Of a DNA stretch of 6,291 bases, positions 1 through 6,291 are shown one piece after another (position 1 is the stretch's first letter; every line of letters begins with the position of its first letter). The DNA is from Gemmatimonadota bacterium. GTDB taxonomy: Bacteria; Gemmatimonadota; Gemmatimonadetes; Longimicrobiales; Longimicrobiaceae. The notes below the pieces were generated by a model. The model had not been told where the DNA came from, did not search any database, and saw only the letters and a list, made by a program, of their open reading frames with translations. The position numbers and the translations under genes are program-made. The stretch covers positions 1 through 6,291 of the forward strand of contig JAHWJV010000220.1 of NCBI GenBank assembly GCA_019348265.1, given 5' to 3'.

Positions 1-1435
1 TGGTGATGATCAACGCCAGCGGCGCCACGTACCGGAAGGAGATGCGGCCACCGTAGTTCTCCGCGGGCCCGAGGAGCACCTGCGCCTCCTGCACGAGAGG
101 GCTCTCCACTCCGCTGCTGATGAGCGCGCGGAGCGCGTTGGCCGTGGTGTTGCCGGGTAGCGCGCCCTCCTGCCGGTAGACGCCGAGCGCCTTGCTGGAC
201 AGGGTGATCGCCTGCCGCACGTCGTTGCGCCGCTCCGCGGGAACGGATGTGAGTATCGCCGGGAGCGACTGCGCCGTCCGGTCGAGCAATGCGACCGTGC
301 TCTGCACCGGGAGGCGTTCCGGTACATGCTGGTCCGCGATATCGCCCATGACGGGGATGGTGACCAGGCCCGTGATCGCCATACCGATCCCGCCCATGAG
401 ACCGAGCCCGAGGGCCCCCGTGCGGGGGATCCGCTCGTTCACGAACCCGAGCATCGTCGGCCAGAAGAAGGCGATCCCCACCGCGAAGATCGTGGCGACG
501 AGGAAAGCCATCACGCCGCTCTCGGCATAGCTGAGCAGGAGAAGCCCCGTGCCGGAGACGATGGCGCTCCCGAGAAGCAGCCCGGTGGGGGACAGGCGCT
601 CCACCAGTGGCCCGGCCTTGAAGCGCAGGATGGCCATGAGCCCGCTGATCCACACGAGCACCAGGATGCCGGGAATGCCGCCCGCCTGGAGCACCGCGGG
701 GATCCAGCGCATCGGCCCAAGCTCGAGCGAGGCGGTGATCATCATGCAGAAGAGCATCACCAGGAAGAGAGGGCTGGTGAAGGTGACCCGGAACATGTCC
801 CCGAACCGTACGCCCGCCTGCACACCCTCCGTCTCCGGAAATGTCTCGCGCAGCACCAGAGCCCCGTAGATCAGGATCGGCACGAAAGTGAGCCCCAGCC
901 GGACCTCCCAGGTACCGAAGGCGGTCAGGCCGAGCGCATAGCTGGCCAGCCCGGCGATCACCATCCCGGCGGGGAACCAGCCATGGAACTGGTTCAGGCG
1001 CGTCACCTTCTCCTCAGGGTAGAGCGCCGCCACCAGCGGGTTGCCCGCCACCTCCACGAATCCGTTGCCGATCCCGAGGGCGAGCGCCCCCGCGAAGAGG
1101 ACCCAGAAGGCGGTGCCGGACGCTCCCGTCAGCGAAGCCGAGATCATCGTGGCCACGCCGATCAGGTGGCAGGCGAACGCGAGCCGGAGCATGGTCCGCA
1201 TTCCGAAGTCCGCCAGCGAGCCGAGCAGGATCTGTGAGATCGCCATCCCCCACAGCGCGGCGCCACCGATGAGCCCTACCTGGTAGTTCGTCAGGATGAA
1301 CTGCGCCTTCAGCGGACCGAGGATGTCACCGATGATCGCGAACGACGCCGCCGTCGGCACCAGCGCGAAGCAGGTTCCAAAGAACAGCCTCTCCGCGTTG
1401 ATGGCTCGCCCGCCCGTCTTTGCTCCGTCAGCCAT
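1..1435 (-). CDS. MFS transporter (FucP/sugar-permease-like), 3' end cut by window edge
   Basis: This is an inner-membrane secondary transporter of the major facilitator superfamily, open for 478 codons with no stop before the left edge. About eleven hydrophobic segments are visible (roughly residues 16-38, 54-75, 81-101, 107-128, 153-172, 180-196, 219-236, 250-270, 284-302, 308-328, 340-363), and a twelfth begins near residue 470. The motif GNGFVEVAGNPLVAALYP (residues 123-140), followed by NQFHGWFPAG (148-157), resembles the FucP-like sugar/proton symporter group. E238 in the seventh helix followed by LGPMRW is also typical of such carriers. The substrate cannot be read from the sequence; a sugar is a guess. 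The start is supported by GAGAGGA six bases upstream of ATG. The stretch between the last two helices (about 364-467) is an unusually long hydrophilic region of about 100 residues. It lies 450 bases downstream of the peptidase gene, so co-transcription is uncertain. The MFS assignment is secure; the subfamily is less so. Confidence 0.9.
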   Translation of the reverse strand, partial: MADGAKTGGRAINAERLFFGTCFALVPTAASFAIIGDILGPLKAQFILTNYQVGLIGGAALWGMAISQILLGSLADFGMRTMLRLAFACHLIGVATMISASLTGASGTAFWVLFAGALALGIGNGFVEVAGNPLVAALYPEEKVTRLNQFHGWFPAGMVIAGLASYALGLTAFGTWEVRLGLTFVPILIYGALVLRETFPETEGVQAGVRFGDMFRVTFTSPLFLVMLFCMMITASLELGPMRWIPAVLQAGGIPGILVLVWISGLMAILRFKAGPLVERLSPTGLLLGSAIVSGTGLLLLSYAESGVMAFLVATIFAVGIAFFWPTMLGFVNERIPRTGALGLGLMGGIGMAITGLVTIPVMGDIADQHVPERLPVQSTVALLDRTAQSLPAILTSVPAERRNDVRQAITLSSKALGVYRQEGALPGNTTANALRALISSGVESPLVQEAQVLLGPAENYGGRISFRYVAPLALIIT

Positions 1436-1441
1436 ATGGGA

Positions 1442-1448
1442 TCCTCTC
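1442..1448 (-). promoter_or_regulatory. Ribosome binding site of the MFS gene
   Basis: Read on the minus strand, GAGAGGA lies six bases before the ATG at 1435. It is a good Shine-Dalgarno match and fixes this start over the downstream methionines. Confidence 0.6.
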
Positions 1449-1519
1449 GGTTGGCCGCGCGTCGTGGACGCGTGGGCGCCATCGCCCGGCGGCCGCTCTC
1501 GACCGCCGCTCGGGTTTGC

Positions 1520-1747
1520 CTATCGGAGTCGAATCATCTGGACCGGCGTGTAGATCATCTCTTCCACGCCCACCTTCTTCACCCCGACGCGAGCGGCCTC
1601 CGAGCGCGGCCGAAGTGGTGGTGGCGGGGACGCGGCCATCTCGTCGGCGTTGATGGTGGTCACTGCGCCGGTTGAGCGTCTCGGCGCGCCGGGTTCCTGC
1701 CATCCGTACCGCCGGAGGTGTAGGTGGAGACGATCCGCACGGCGCAA
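1520..1747 (-). pseudogene. Possible degraded fragment resembling a TonB-receptor plug start
   Basis: The minus-strand frame ending at the TAG at 1522-1520 contains RYGWQEPGAPRRSTGAVTTI followed by NADEM, and ends VGVEEMIYTPVQMIRLR. This recalls the GYGTQ...TGAVTTI...VEEM pattern at the start of SusC/TonB-dependent receptor plug domains, where a line such as VEEMLQGRVPGVQVIRL follows. The match is by eye only. The later part of a plug domain and the whole beta-barrel are missing, there is no credible start codon with a ribosome binding site, and the middle is proline-rich. A second plausible coding stretch lies upstream in another frame (about 1745-1880, GSRLMRYGDANAILVEVAGE and following residues), so the locus may be a frameshifted relic. 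It could equally be chance coding-like sequence in GC-rich DNA. Confidence 0.22.
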
Positions 1748-1885
1748 CGCCGGTGAGCACGGCGGCCTTACCGATCACCGGCAGCACCTCGCCCGCCACC
1801 TCCACCAGAATAGCGTTCGCGTCGCCGTAGCGCATGAGCCGCGAACCACGCGCGAAGATGGAGATCTCGCGGCCGGGGAAGCTCG

Positions 1886-3927
1886 CTACCAGATTTTTAC
1901 TCGCTGCTCCGGCGGCAGGTACATCGCGTCCCCGGGCTTCACGTTGAAGGCGGCATGGAACTCCGGGATGTTGCGCAGCACGGCGTTTACGCGGTACTCG
2001 CCCGGCGAGTGCGAATCGGTGAGGAGCCGCTGCCGGAGCGCATCCTCGCGGTAGAGACCCCGCCAGATCTGCGCGTAACCCAGGAAGAAGCGCTGGTCTC
2101 CCGTGAAGCCGTCGATCACCGGCGCCTGCCTTCCGTCCAACGAGCGCCGGTAAGCCTTGTAGGCGACCGCGACCCCGCTGAGGTCACCGATGTTCTCGCC
2201 CAGGGTGAGCCGGCCGTTCACGTTCAGCCCCGGGAGCGGGCTCAGGGCGCTGTACTGCTCTACCAGCCTGCCGGCGCGCTGCTGAAATGCGGCGTCGTCC
2301 GTCTGCGTCCACCAGTCGCGCAGGTTTCCTTCCCCGTCCGAGCGGCGGCCCTGATCATCGAAGCCGTGGCTGATCTCGTGTCCGATCACCGCTCCGATCG
2401 CGCCGTAGTTGACCGCGTCGTCCGCGTTCATGTCGAAGAAGGGCGGCTGTAGAATCGCGGCTGGGAACACGATCTCGTTCATGGTCGAGCTGTAGTACGC
2501 GTTCACCGTCTGCGGCGTCATCCCCCACTCGCCCCGATCGATCGTCTTTCCCAGCCGATCGACCATCCGGCGGTATGAGAAACGCTCGGCCCGCATGAGG
2601 TTGCCGACCAGATCGTCCTTCTCGATTTCCAGTGACGAGTAATCGCGCCACTTCTCGGGATAACCGATCTTGACGTTGAACCGCGCCAGCTTCTCCCTCG
2701 CTCGAGCGCGGGTCTCCGGCGTCATCCACTCCAGCTCGTCGATAGCCGTCCGGAAGGCGGCGACCACATTGTCGACCAGCTGCTGCATCCGGGCCTTTGC
2801 CTCTGGCGGAAGTGGTGCTCCACGTAGAGCCGTCCCACCGCCTCACCCAGCGCGCCCTCCACCGTCGAGACCCCCAGCGCCCAGCGAGGCCGCTCCTGCT
2901 GCCGCCCCTGGAGGGTGTGGCCACGGAAGGCGAACCTGGCGTCGGCGAACGGCCGGCTGAGGGCGGCGGCGTACCCGTCCAGCAGCTTGTAGGTCAGATA
3001 CCGCTTCCAGGTCTCGAGCGGCGTCGTCTCGACCAACGAGTTCAGCGCCTCGACGTAGTCCGGCTGCCGAACGATCACGGCCGGGGTCTTTTCGGCGTCA
3101 GCCGCGTCGAGGAACTTCGACCAGGAGAAGCCGGGCGTCATCCGGTCCAGCTCCGCGACCGTTCGCTGGTTGTACGTCAGCTCCCGATCCCGGGTCCTGG
3201 CGCGATCCCATTGCTTCTGCGCGAGTACCGTCTCGAGCGCGATCACCGCACCGGCCGCTCCGGCGGGATCGGCCTCGCCCGCGAGACGAAACAGAGTCTC
3301 GACATAGTCGCGATAGGCGGTGCGGATCTCCACCAGTCTGACGTCCTGCTTCAGATAATAGTCGCGGTCGGGAAGCCCCAGACCGGACTGGCTGATCGAA
3401 GCGATGTAACGGGTCGCCTGCTTCGCGTCCTGACCCACTGAAAACGAGAAGGGCGTCTGCACGCCGATCTGACGCATATCGGCGAACAGCTCCGGGAGCT
3501 CCGCTCGGCTGCTCAGCGTCTGGATCTGCCGCAGCGGCTGCCGCAGCGGATCCAGCCCGAGCGCCTCGATTCGGAGCGTGTCCATGAAGCTCAGGTACAT
3601 GTCGCCGAGCTTCTGAAGATCGCTTCCCGCCTGCCGGTCCGGTGCCGCGGCCGCCGCCTCCACCAGCGCACGCACCGCCGCCTCCCCCTGCTCGTCCAGC
3701 TGGACGAACGCGCCATAGCTGGAGCGGTCGGCGGGGATCTGTATCTGCCGGAGCCACCCGCCGTTCACGAATCGGTAAAAATCGTCCTGCGGCGCGACCG
3801 ACCGGTCGAAATTATCGATGGCGATCCCTGATGCCGGGCCCTGCGCGTCCACGCCCGCGGCTCCCAGAAGGAGGCAGGCGCCGACAGAGGCGGCGATCCG
3901 GGCCGTACGTAAGTATATGCCATTCAT
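1886..3927 (-). CDS. Secreted M13-family (neprilysin/PepO-like) zinc metallopeptidase, frameshifted
   Basis: This is an M13 endopeptidase, a family that cleaves oligopeptides. With the frame restored it is 680 residues, the usual family length. Residues 1-30 look like a Sec signal peptide (hydrophobic core about 11-25, probable cut after GVDA), so it should act in the periplasm or outside the cell. The N-terminal M13 domain starts at about residue 37 (IDNFDRSVAPQDDFYRFVNGGW). The catalytic domain has NAYY (476-479), the zinc motif HEISH (517-521), and GENIGD with the third zinc ligand E578 and D582. The protein ends in PGDAMYLPPEQRVKIW. All catalytic residues are intact. The frame breaks after codon 373 (HHF): residues 1-373 are in one frame, and 374-680, after one restored base near 2808, are in another. 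As written, the first frame would end at 2722, before the zinc site. The start at 3927 suits the signal peptide but has no Shine-Dalgarno. An in-frame ATG at 3990 follows GAGGAA and would add 21 residues. Confidence 0.9.
2805..2812 (-). other. Single-base frameshift site in the M13 peptidase gene
   Basis: The upstream frame reads VGRLYVEHHF and then loses homology. The downstream frame resumes with EAKARMQQLVDNVV, normal M13 sequence. Adding one G to the GG at 2808-2809 (plus strand) gives HHF-PPEAKARMQQ without a break. The lesion is therefore a one-base deletion in a short G/C run. It may be a sequencing or assembly error or a real recent mutation. Confidence 0.85.
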
Positions 3928-4046
3928 CTGGTAAAGTCGGTTAATGGGAGCCGTTTCGGAAACAGACGTTGGTACATCGATCCCGCACATGGGTTCCTCG
4001 GCTCGAGACCGCCGTGTGTTTCCAGCCGCTCCGCGGAGTGCGATCC
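3928..4046. other. 119-base spacer between YfcC-like and M13 genes
   Basis: It holds a perfect 10-base palindrome, CTCCGCGGAG at 4029-4038, and an 11-base dyad, GTTTCGGAAAC at 3953-3963. Neither has a T-run, so no intrinsic terminator is evident between the two genes and read-through from the yfcC-like gene into the peptidase is possible. I see no convincing -10/-35 pair. Confidence 0.4.
3994..3999 (-). promoter_or_regulatory. Candidate ribosome binding site for an alternative M13 peptidase start
   Basis: On the minus strand GAGGAA lies three bases (five from GAGG) before the ATG at 3990-3988, which is in frame with the peptidase. The signal-peptide-like start at 3927 has only a pyrimidine-rich, non-SD sequence before it. 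If 3990 is used, the protein gains a 21-residue polar extension ahead of the signal peptide (MCGIDVP to RLYQ), which would be a long n-region. The true start is unresolved. Confidence 0.35.
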
Positions 4047-5390
4047 TCACTGCAGACCGATTGCGATTCCCACCCCGACGGCGATCATTCCGAGTAGAAA
4101 CAAACCCGCGAACACAGGCGCGATGAACCGCAGCCAGCGCTCGTACGGAACGCCCGCGGCGATCAGCACGGCCATGAGCGCGCCGTTGGTGGGGGTCACC
4201 AGCTCGCAGAGGCCGGCGCCGTACTGGTACGCGAGCACGGTCACCTGGCGGGACAGACCGACCAGGTCCGAGACGGGAACCAGCACGGGCATGGTGAGCA
4301 CGGCCTGGCCCGACGTGCTGGGTACGGGCACGTGCAGGAGCAGGTGGGTGATCATCATCGCGAGGGCGGAGAATGCCAGTGGCAGCGTCTGGATCGGAGT
4401 TACGAGGGCGTTCACGATGGTGTCGACGACGTGCCCCTGGTCGAGGACGATGTAGACGGCGCGCGCGAAGCCGATCAGCAGCCCCGCGAAGGCCATCGCC
4501 CGGAAGCCGTCGACGTAAGCATCCACGGTCCCGCCGATCCCGAGCCTTCCGATCAGCCCGACCACCACGCCCATCGCGAAGAAGACCGCCGACATCTCGT
4601 TGAAGCCCCACTCCAACCGCAGCAGCCCGAACACGTAGAGCGCGAACGTGCCGAGTACGAGCAGCAGGATCAGCGCGTCGCGACGCGTGACGACGCCCTC
4701 CGCCCGCTCCCCGACCACCTCCGCAGCGACCCGGGTGCGGCGTGCGTAGCGCATCGTCCCCGATACCCAGATCGCGAGCGCGATCACGAGGAACGTCGTG
4801 CGAAACGCCCAGCCCGAGAGCAGGGGCAGCTCGGCGAGCTTTTGCGCGATTCCGACCTGGAAGGGGTTCAGCGGGCTGAACGCCGCGCCGACCGCGGCCG
4901 CGCCCAGCGTCATCGCCACCCCGACCAGCGCGTCGAAGCCGATTCGCCGGGTCAGGACCAGCACGGCCGGGATCAGGGCGATGAACTCTTCCTGCATCTG
5001 CATCAGAACACCGCCCACCGCCGCGAGTGCGGAGACGAGCGGGATCACGGCCATCGTCCGCCCGCTGAGGCGGCGCACCAGCGAATCCATCCCCCGTCCG
5101 AGCACGCCAGTCTGGTCGACCACCGTGAAGGAAGCGCCTACCAGGAACACCAGGAAGACGACGTCCGCAGCGTCGATGAGGCCCTGCGGAACCGCGACCA
5201 GGGCCTCGAAGAGGTTCACGGGCGAGCGTTCTACCGTCTCGTAGGTGCCGGCGACGACCACGTCGCGCCCGGTAGCCGGGTCCGCGCGCCGCTGGTACTC
5301 GCCCGCGGGGAGCACATAGGTCAGCCCGGCCGCGAGCAGGATGCAGCTGACCAGCAGCGTCATCGGGTGGGGGAAGCGTAGCCTCGCCAT
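4047..5390 (-). CDS. YfcC family (DcuC-like) transporter
   Basis: This is a 447-residue integral inner-membrane protein of the YfcC group in the ion-transporter/DcuC superfamily. It has the expected length for the family and is complete. The N-terminus (RLRFPHPMTLLVSCILLAAG, with TYVLPAGEY at about 24-32) is typical of YfcC proteins and supports the first ATG, although the Shine-Dalgarno is weak. Roughly 12 hydrophobic segments follow. Conserved features include EEFIALIPAVLVLTRRIG (134-151), the re-entrant-loop-like SPLNPFQVG (172-180), VPSTSGQAVLTMPVLVP (356-372), and YQYGAGLCELVTPTNGALMA (388-407) followed by GVPYERWLRF (413-422). Related carriers move C4-dicarboxylates or amino acids such as arginine/ornithine, but the substrate of YfcC proteins is largely unassigned and cannot be read here. 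It lies 119 bases upstream of the M13 peptidase in the same direction, which suggests, without proving, uptake or exchange of peptide breakdown products. Confidence 0.9.
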   Translation of the reverse strand: MARLRFPHPMTLLVSCILLAAGLTYVLPAGEYQRRADPATGRDVVVAGTYETVERSPVNLFEALVAVPQGLIDAADVVFLVFLVGASFTVVDQTGVLGRGMDSLVRRLSGRTMAVIPLVSALAAVGGVLMQMQEEFIALIPAVLVLTRRIGFDALVGVAMTLGAAAVGAAFSPLNPFQVGIAQKLAELPLLSGWAFRTTFLVIALAIWVSGTMRYARRTRVAAEVVGERAEGVVTRRDALILLLVLGTFALYVFGLLRLEWGFNEMSAVFFAMGVVVGLIGRLGIGGTVDAYVDGFRAMAFAGLLIGFARAVYIVLDQGHVVDTIVNALVTPIQTLPLAFSALAMMITHLLLHVPVPSTSGQAVLTMPVLVPVSDLVGLSRQVTVLAYQYGAGLCELVTPTNGALMAVLIAAGVPYERWLRFIAPVFAGLFLLGMIAVGVGIAIGLQ

Positions 5391-5647
5391 GTACGCCCGC
5401 GTCTCGGATCGCGTGTAGGAACGGAAGCGGCGAATCTACACCGGCCCGCTTCGCCTCGACAGCCCGCCGGCCGTGACGTTTCAGGGCGAATAAAGCGCTC
5501 TCGAGCCGGCATGGATCTTTCCTTAGAGTAGGCCGTGTCCGCCGTTCCCGTATCGGCGAAATGACGACCGAACGTGAGTTCTCCCAGCAGCCGCGCCCTT
5601 TTCACTGCGTGGCCCAGCTGGTGGCCCTGAAGAAAGGATAACACCAC
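5391..5647. promoter_or_regulatory. Divergent intergenic region of yfcC-like gene and clpB
   Basis: This 257-base region must hold the promoter of the leftward yfcC-like gene and probably that of the rightward clpB. A weak -10-like TAGATT can be read on the minus strand near 5431-5436. AATAAA near 5489-5494 is the most AT-rich plus-strand candidate. Neither has a good -35 partner. I found no CIRCE inverted repeat (TTAGCACTC-N9-GAGTGCTAA) and no clear sigma-32-type site, so heat-shock control of clpB is not shown by this sequence. No small gene is supported here. Confidence 0.4.
5633..5638 (+). promoter_or_regulatory. Ribosome binding site of clpB
   Basis: AAAGGA lies nine bases before the ATG at 5648, an acceptable Shine-Dalgarno at slightly long spacing. 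Confidence 0.55.
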
Positions 5648-6291
5648 ATGATCAACCTGGACCGACTTACTGTCAAATCGGCAGAGGCCTTACAGGACGC
5701 GGCCAACACGGCGCGGCAGGCGGGAAACCCGGTGGTGGAGGATCTCCACCTGCTGGACGCGCTGCTGAAGCAGGAGGAGGGGATCGTGATTCCGATCCTG
5801 CAGAAGGTGGGCGTGAGTGTAGCCCGCCTGCGCGAGGAGCTCGACCGCGCCGTGGCTCGGCTCCCCAAGCAAACGGGTGGCGCCCAGCCGACGATCTCGC
5901 GGGAGCTGAACGAGGTTCTGGACCTCGCCGACCGGGAGGCCCGGGAGCTGAAGGACGAGTACATATCGACGGAGCATCTGCTTCTCGCGCTGGCGGAGAA
6001 GAAGGGCTCCTCGACCCGGGTTCTGCTGGCGGCCGCGGGAGTCGACCGTGCCACGCTGCTTCAGGCGCTGGAGCAAGTGCGGGGCACGCACCGTGTGACC
6101 GATCAGAACCCGGAGGACAAGTACCAGGCGCTGCAGCGCTTCTCGACCGACCTGACGGAGCGCGCGCGGCGCGGCAAGCTGGACCCGGTGATCGGGCGCG
6201 ACGAGGAGATCCGCCGGCTGGTGCAGGTGCTCTCGCGCCGAACCAAGAACAACCCGGTGCTGATCGGCGAGCCGGGGGTTGGGAAGACCGC
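5648..6291 (+). CDS. clpB: ATP-dependent chaperone/disaggregase ClpB, N-terminal part (cut by window edge)
   Basis: ClpB is a cytoplasmic hexameric AAA+ (Hsp100) protein that, with DnaK/DnaJ/GrpE, pulls polypeptides out of aggregates after heat stress. The first 214 codons of what is normally about 860-870 are present. The start, MINLDRLTVKSAEALQDA, is the usual ClpB opening. Residues 1 to about 145 form the two-repeat Clp N domain, with DLHLLDALL and STEHLLLALAEKKG marking the repeats. A linker follows, then DKYQALQRFSTDLTERARRG with LDPVIGRDEEIRRL, which opens the first nucleotide-binding domain, and RTKNNPVLIGEPGVGKT with the Walker A motif at 207-214, where the window ends. The middle coiled-coil domain and second ATPase domain lie outside, so separation from ClpA/ClpC rests on the ClpB-like N-terminus and linker. 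No lesion is seen. It is transcribed away from the other three genes and has no evident functional link to them. Confidence 0.96.
   Translation, partial: MINLDRLTVKSAEALQDAANTARQAGNPVVEDLHLLDALLKQEEGIVIPILQKVGVSVARLREELDRAVARLPKQTGGAQPTISRELNEVLDLADREARELKDEYISTEHLLLALAEKKGSSTRVLLAAAGVDRATLLQALEQVRGTHRVTDQNPEDKYQALQRFSTDLTERARRGKLDPVIGRDEEIRRLVQVLSRRTKNNPVLIGEPGVGKT

Larger units (their letters stand above)
1436..1885. other. 450-base spacer between peptidase and MFS genes, no intact gene
   Basis: No intact recognisable gene lies here on either strand. The minus strand holds short open stretches that look like coding sequence in different frames (see the possible remnant at 1520-1747), separated by proline/arginine-rich frame noise. 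Two small GC-rich inverted repeats lie close to the MFS start: GGGCG/CGCCC at 1474-1487 with a 4-base loop, and CGGCGG/CCGCCG at 1487-1508 with a 10-base loop. Neither is followed by a T-run, so I do not call a terminator. They would fall in the leader of a transcript reaching the MFS gene. Confidence 0.5.

Noticed and set aside
326..1237. Plus-strand open frame of 303 codons opposite the MFS gene
   Set aside because: It is antisense to the intact MFS frame with the same charged, low-complexity composition. The minus-strand frame has ordered MFS motifs and a ribosome binding site.
1474..1508. GC-rich inverted repeats considered as a terminator or riboswitch
   Set aside because: The stems are only 5-6 base pairs, there is no T-run, and no known riboswitch core is recognisable.
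1428..1835. Minus-strand open frame of 135 codons between peptidase and MFS genes
   Set aside because: Most of it is Arg/Ser/Pro/Gly-rich without a domain, and it overlaps the MFS start. Only its first 45 or so residues look coding-like, and these are noted under the possible relic.
2797..3441. Plus-strand open frame of 214 codons opposite the peptidase
   Set aside because: It is antisense to conserved M13 sequence, has no domain, and its composition is that of a reverse-strand shadow.
4029..4038. CTCCGCGGAG palindrome considered as a terminator or operator
   Set aside because: It is short, has no loop and no following T-run, and such palindromes are common by chance at this GC content.
3928..4611. 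Upstream extension of the peptidase frame into the yfcC-like gene
   Set aside because: The frame stays open to 4611, but those residues are arginine/glycine-rich noise overlapping the yfcC-like coding sequence. Real homology starts at the signal peptide near 3927.
4332..5381. Plus-strand open frame of 349 codons opposite the yfcC-like gene
   Set aside because: It is antisense to a clearly real membrane protein gene and is rich in R, E, H, D, Q and P, the usual artefact of reading a high-GC hydrophobic gene backwards. It has no recognisable domain.

Overview
The window is a GC-rich bacterial chromosomal segment. It carries three genes on the minus strand and the start of a fourth, divergent gene on the plus strand. 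The high GC content and a secreted M13 peptidase sitting beside two permeases suggest a soil or aquatic bacterium such as a Gemmatimonadota member. That is an inference from general resemblance, because no rRNA or other phylogenetic marker is present.

Layout from left to right: (1) bases 1-1435, minus strand, a major facilitator superfamily permease whose last transmembrane helix runs off the left edge; (2) bases 1436-1885, a 450-base spacer with no intact gene but a possible decayed fragment resembling a TonB-receptor plug; (3) bases 1886-3927, minus strand, a secreted M13 (neprilysin/PepO-type) zinc metallopeptidase whose reading frame is broken by one apparently missing base near 2808; (4) bases 4047-5390, minus strand, a YfcC-family (DcuC-like) membrane transporter; (5) bases 5391-5647, a divergent intergenic region; (6) bases 5648-6291, plus strand, the first 214 codons of the disaggregase ClpB, cut just after its first Walker A motif.

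The three minus-strand genes are co-directional in the order yfcC-like, M13 peptidase, MFS permease. The first two are only 119 bases apart and could be co-transcribed. A plausible but unproven reading is a small nutrient-acquisition group: the exported peptidase cuts peptides outside the cytoplasm and the YfcC-type carrier moves a small charged metabolite or amino acid. ClpB is an unrelated housekeeping stress gene that shares the divergent promoter region.

I found no mobile element, CRISPR array, tRNA, rRNA or clearly new system. The points most worth checking are the peptidase frameshift, the roughly 100-residue soluble insertion before the last helix of the MFS protein, and the gene remnant between the peptidase and the MFS gene.
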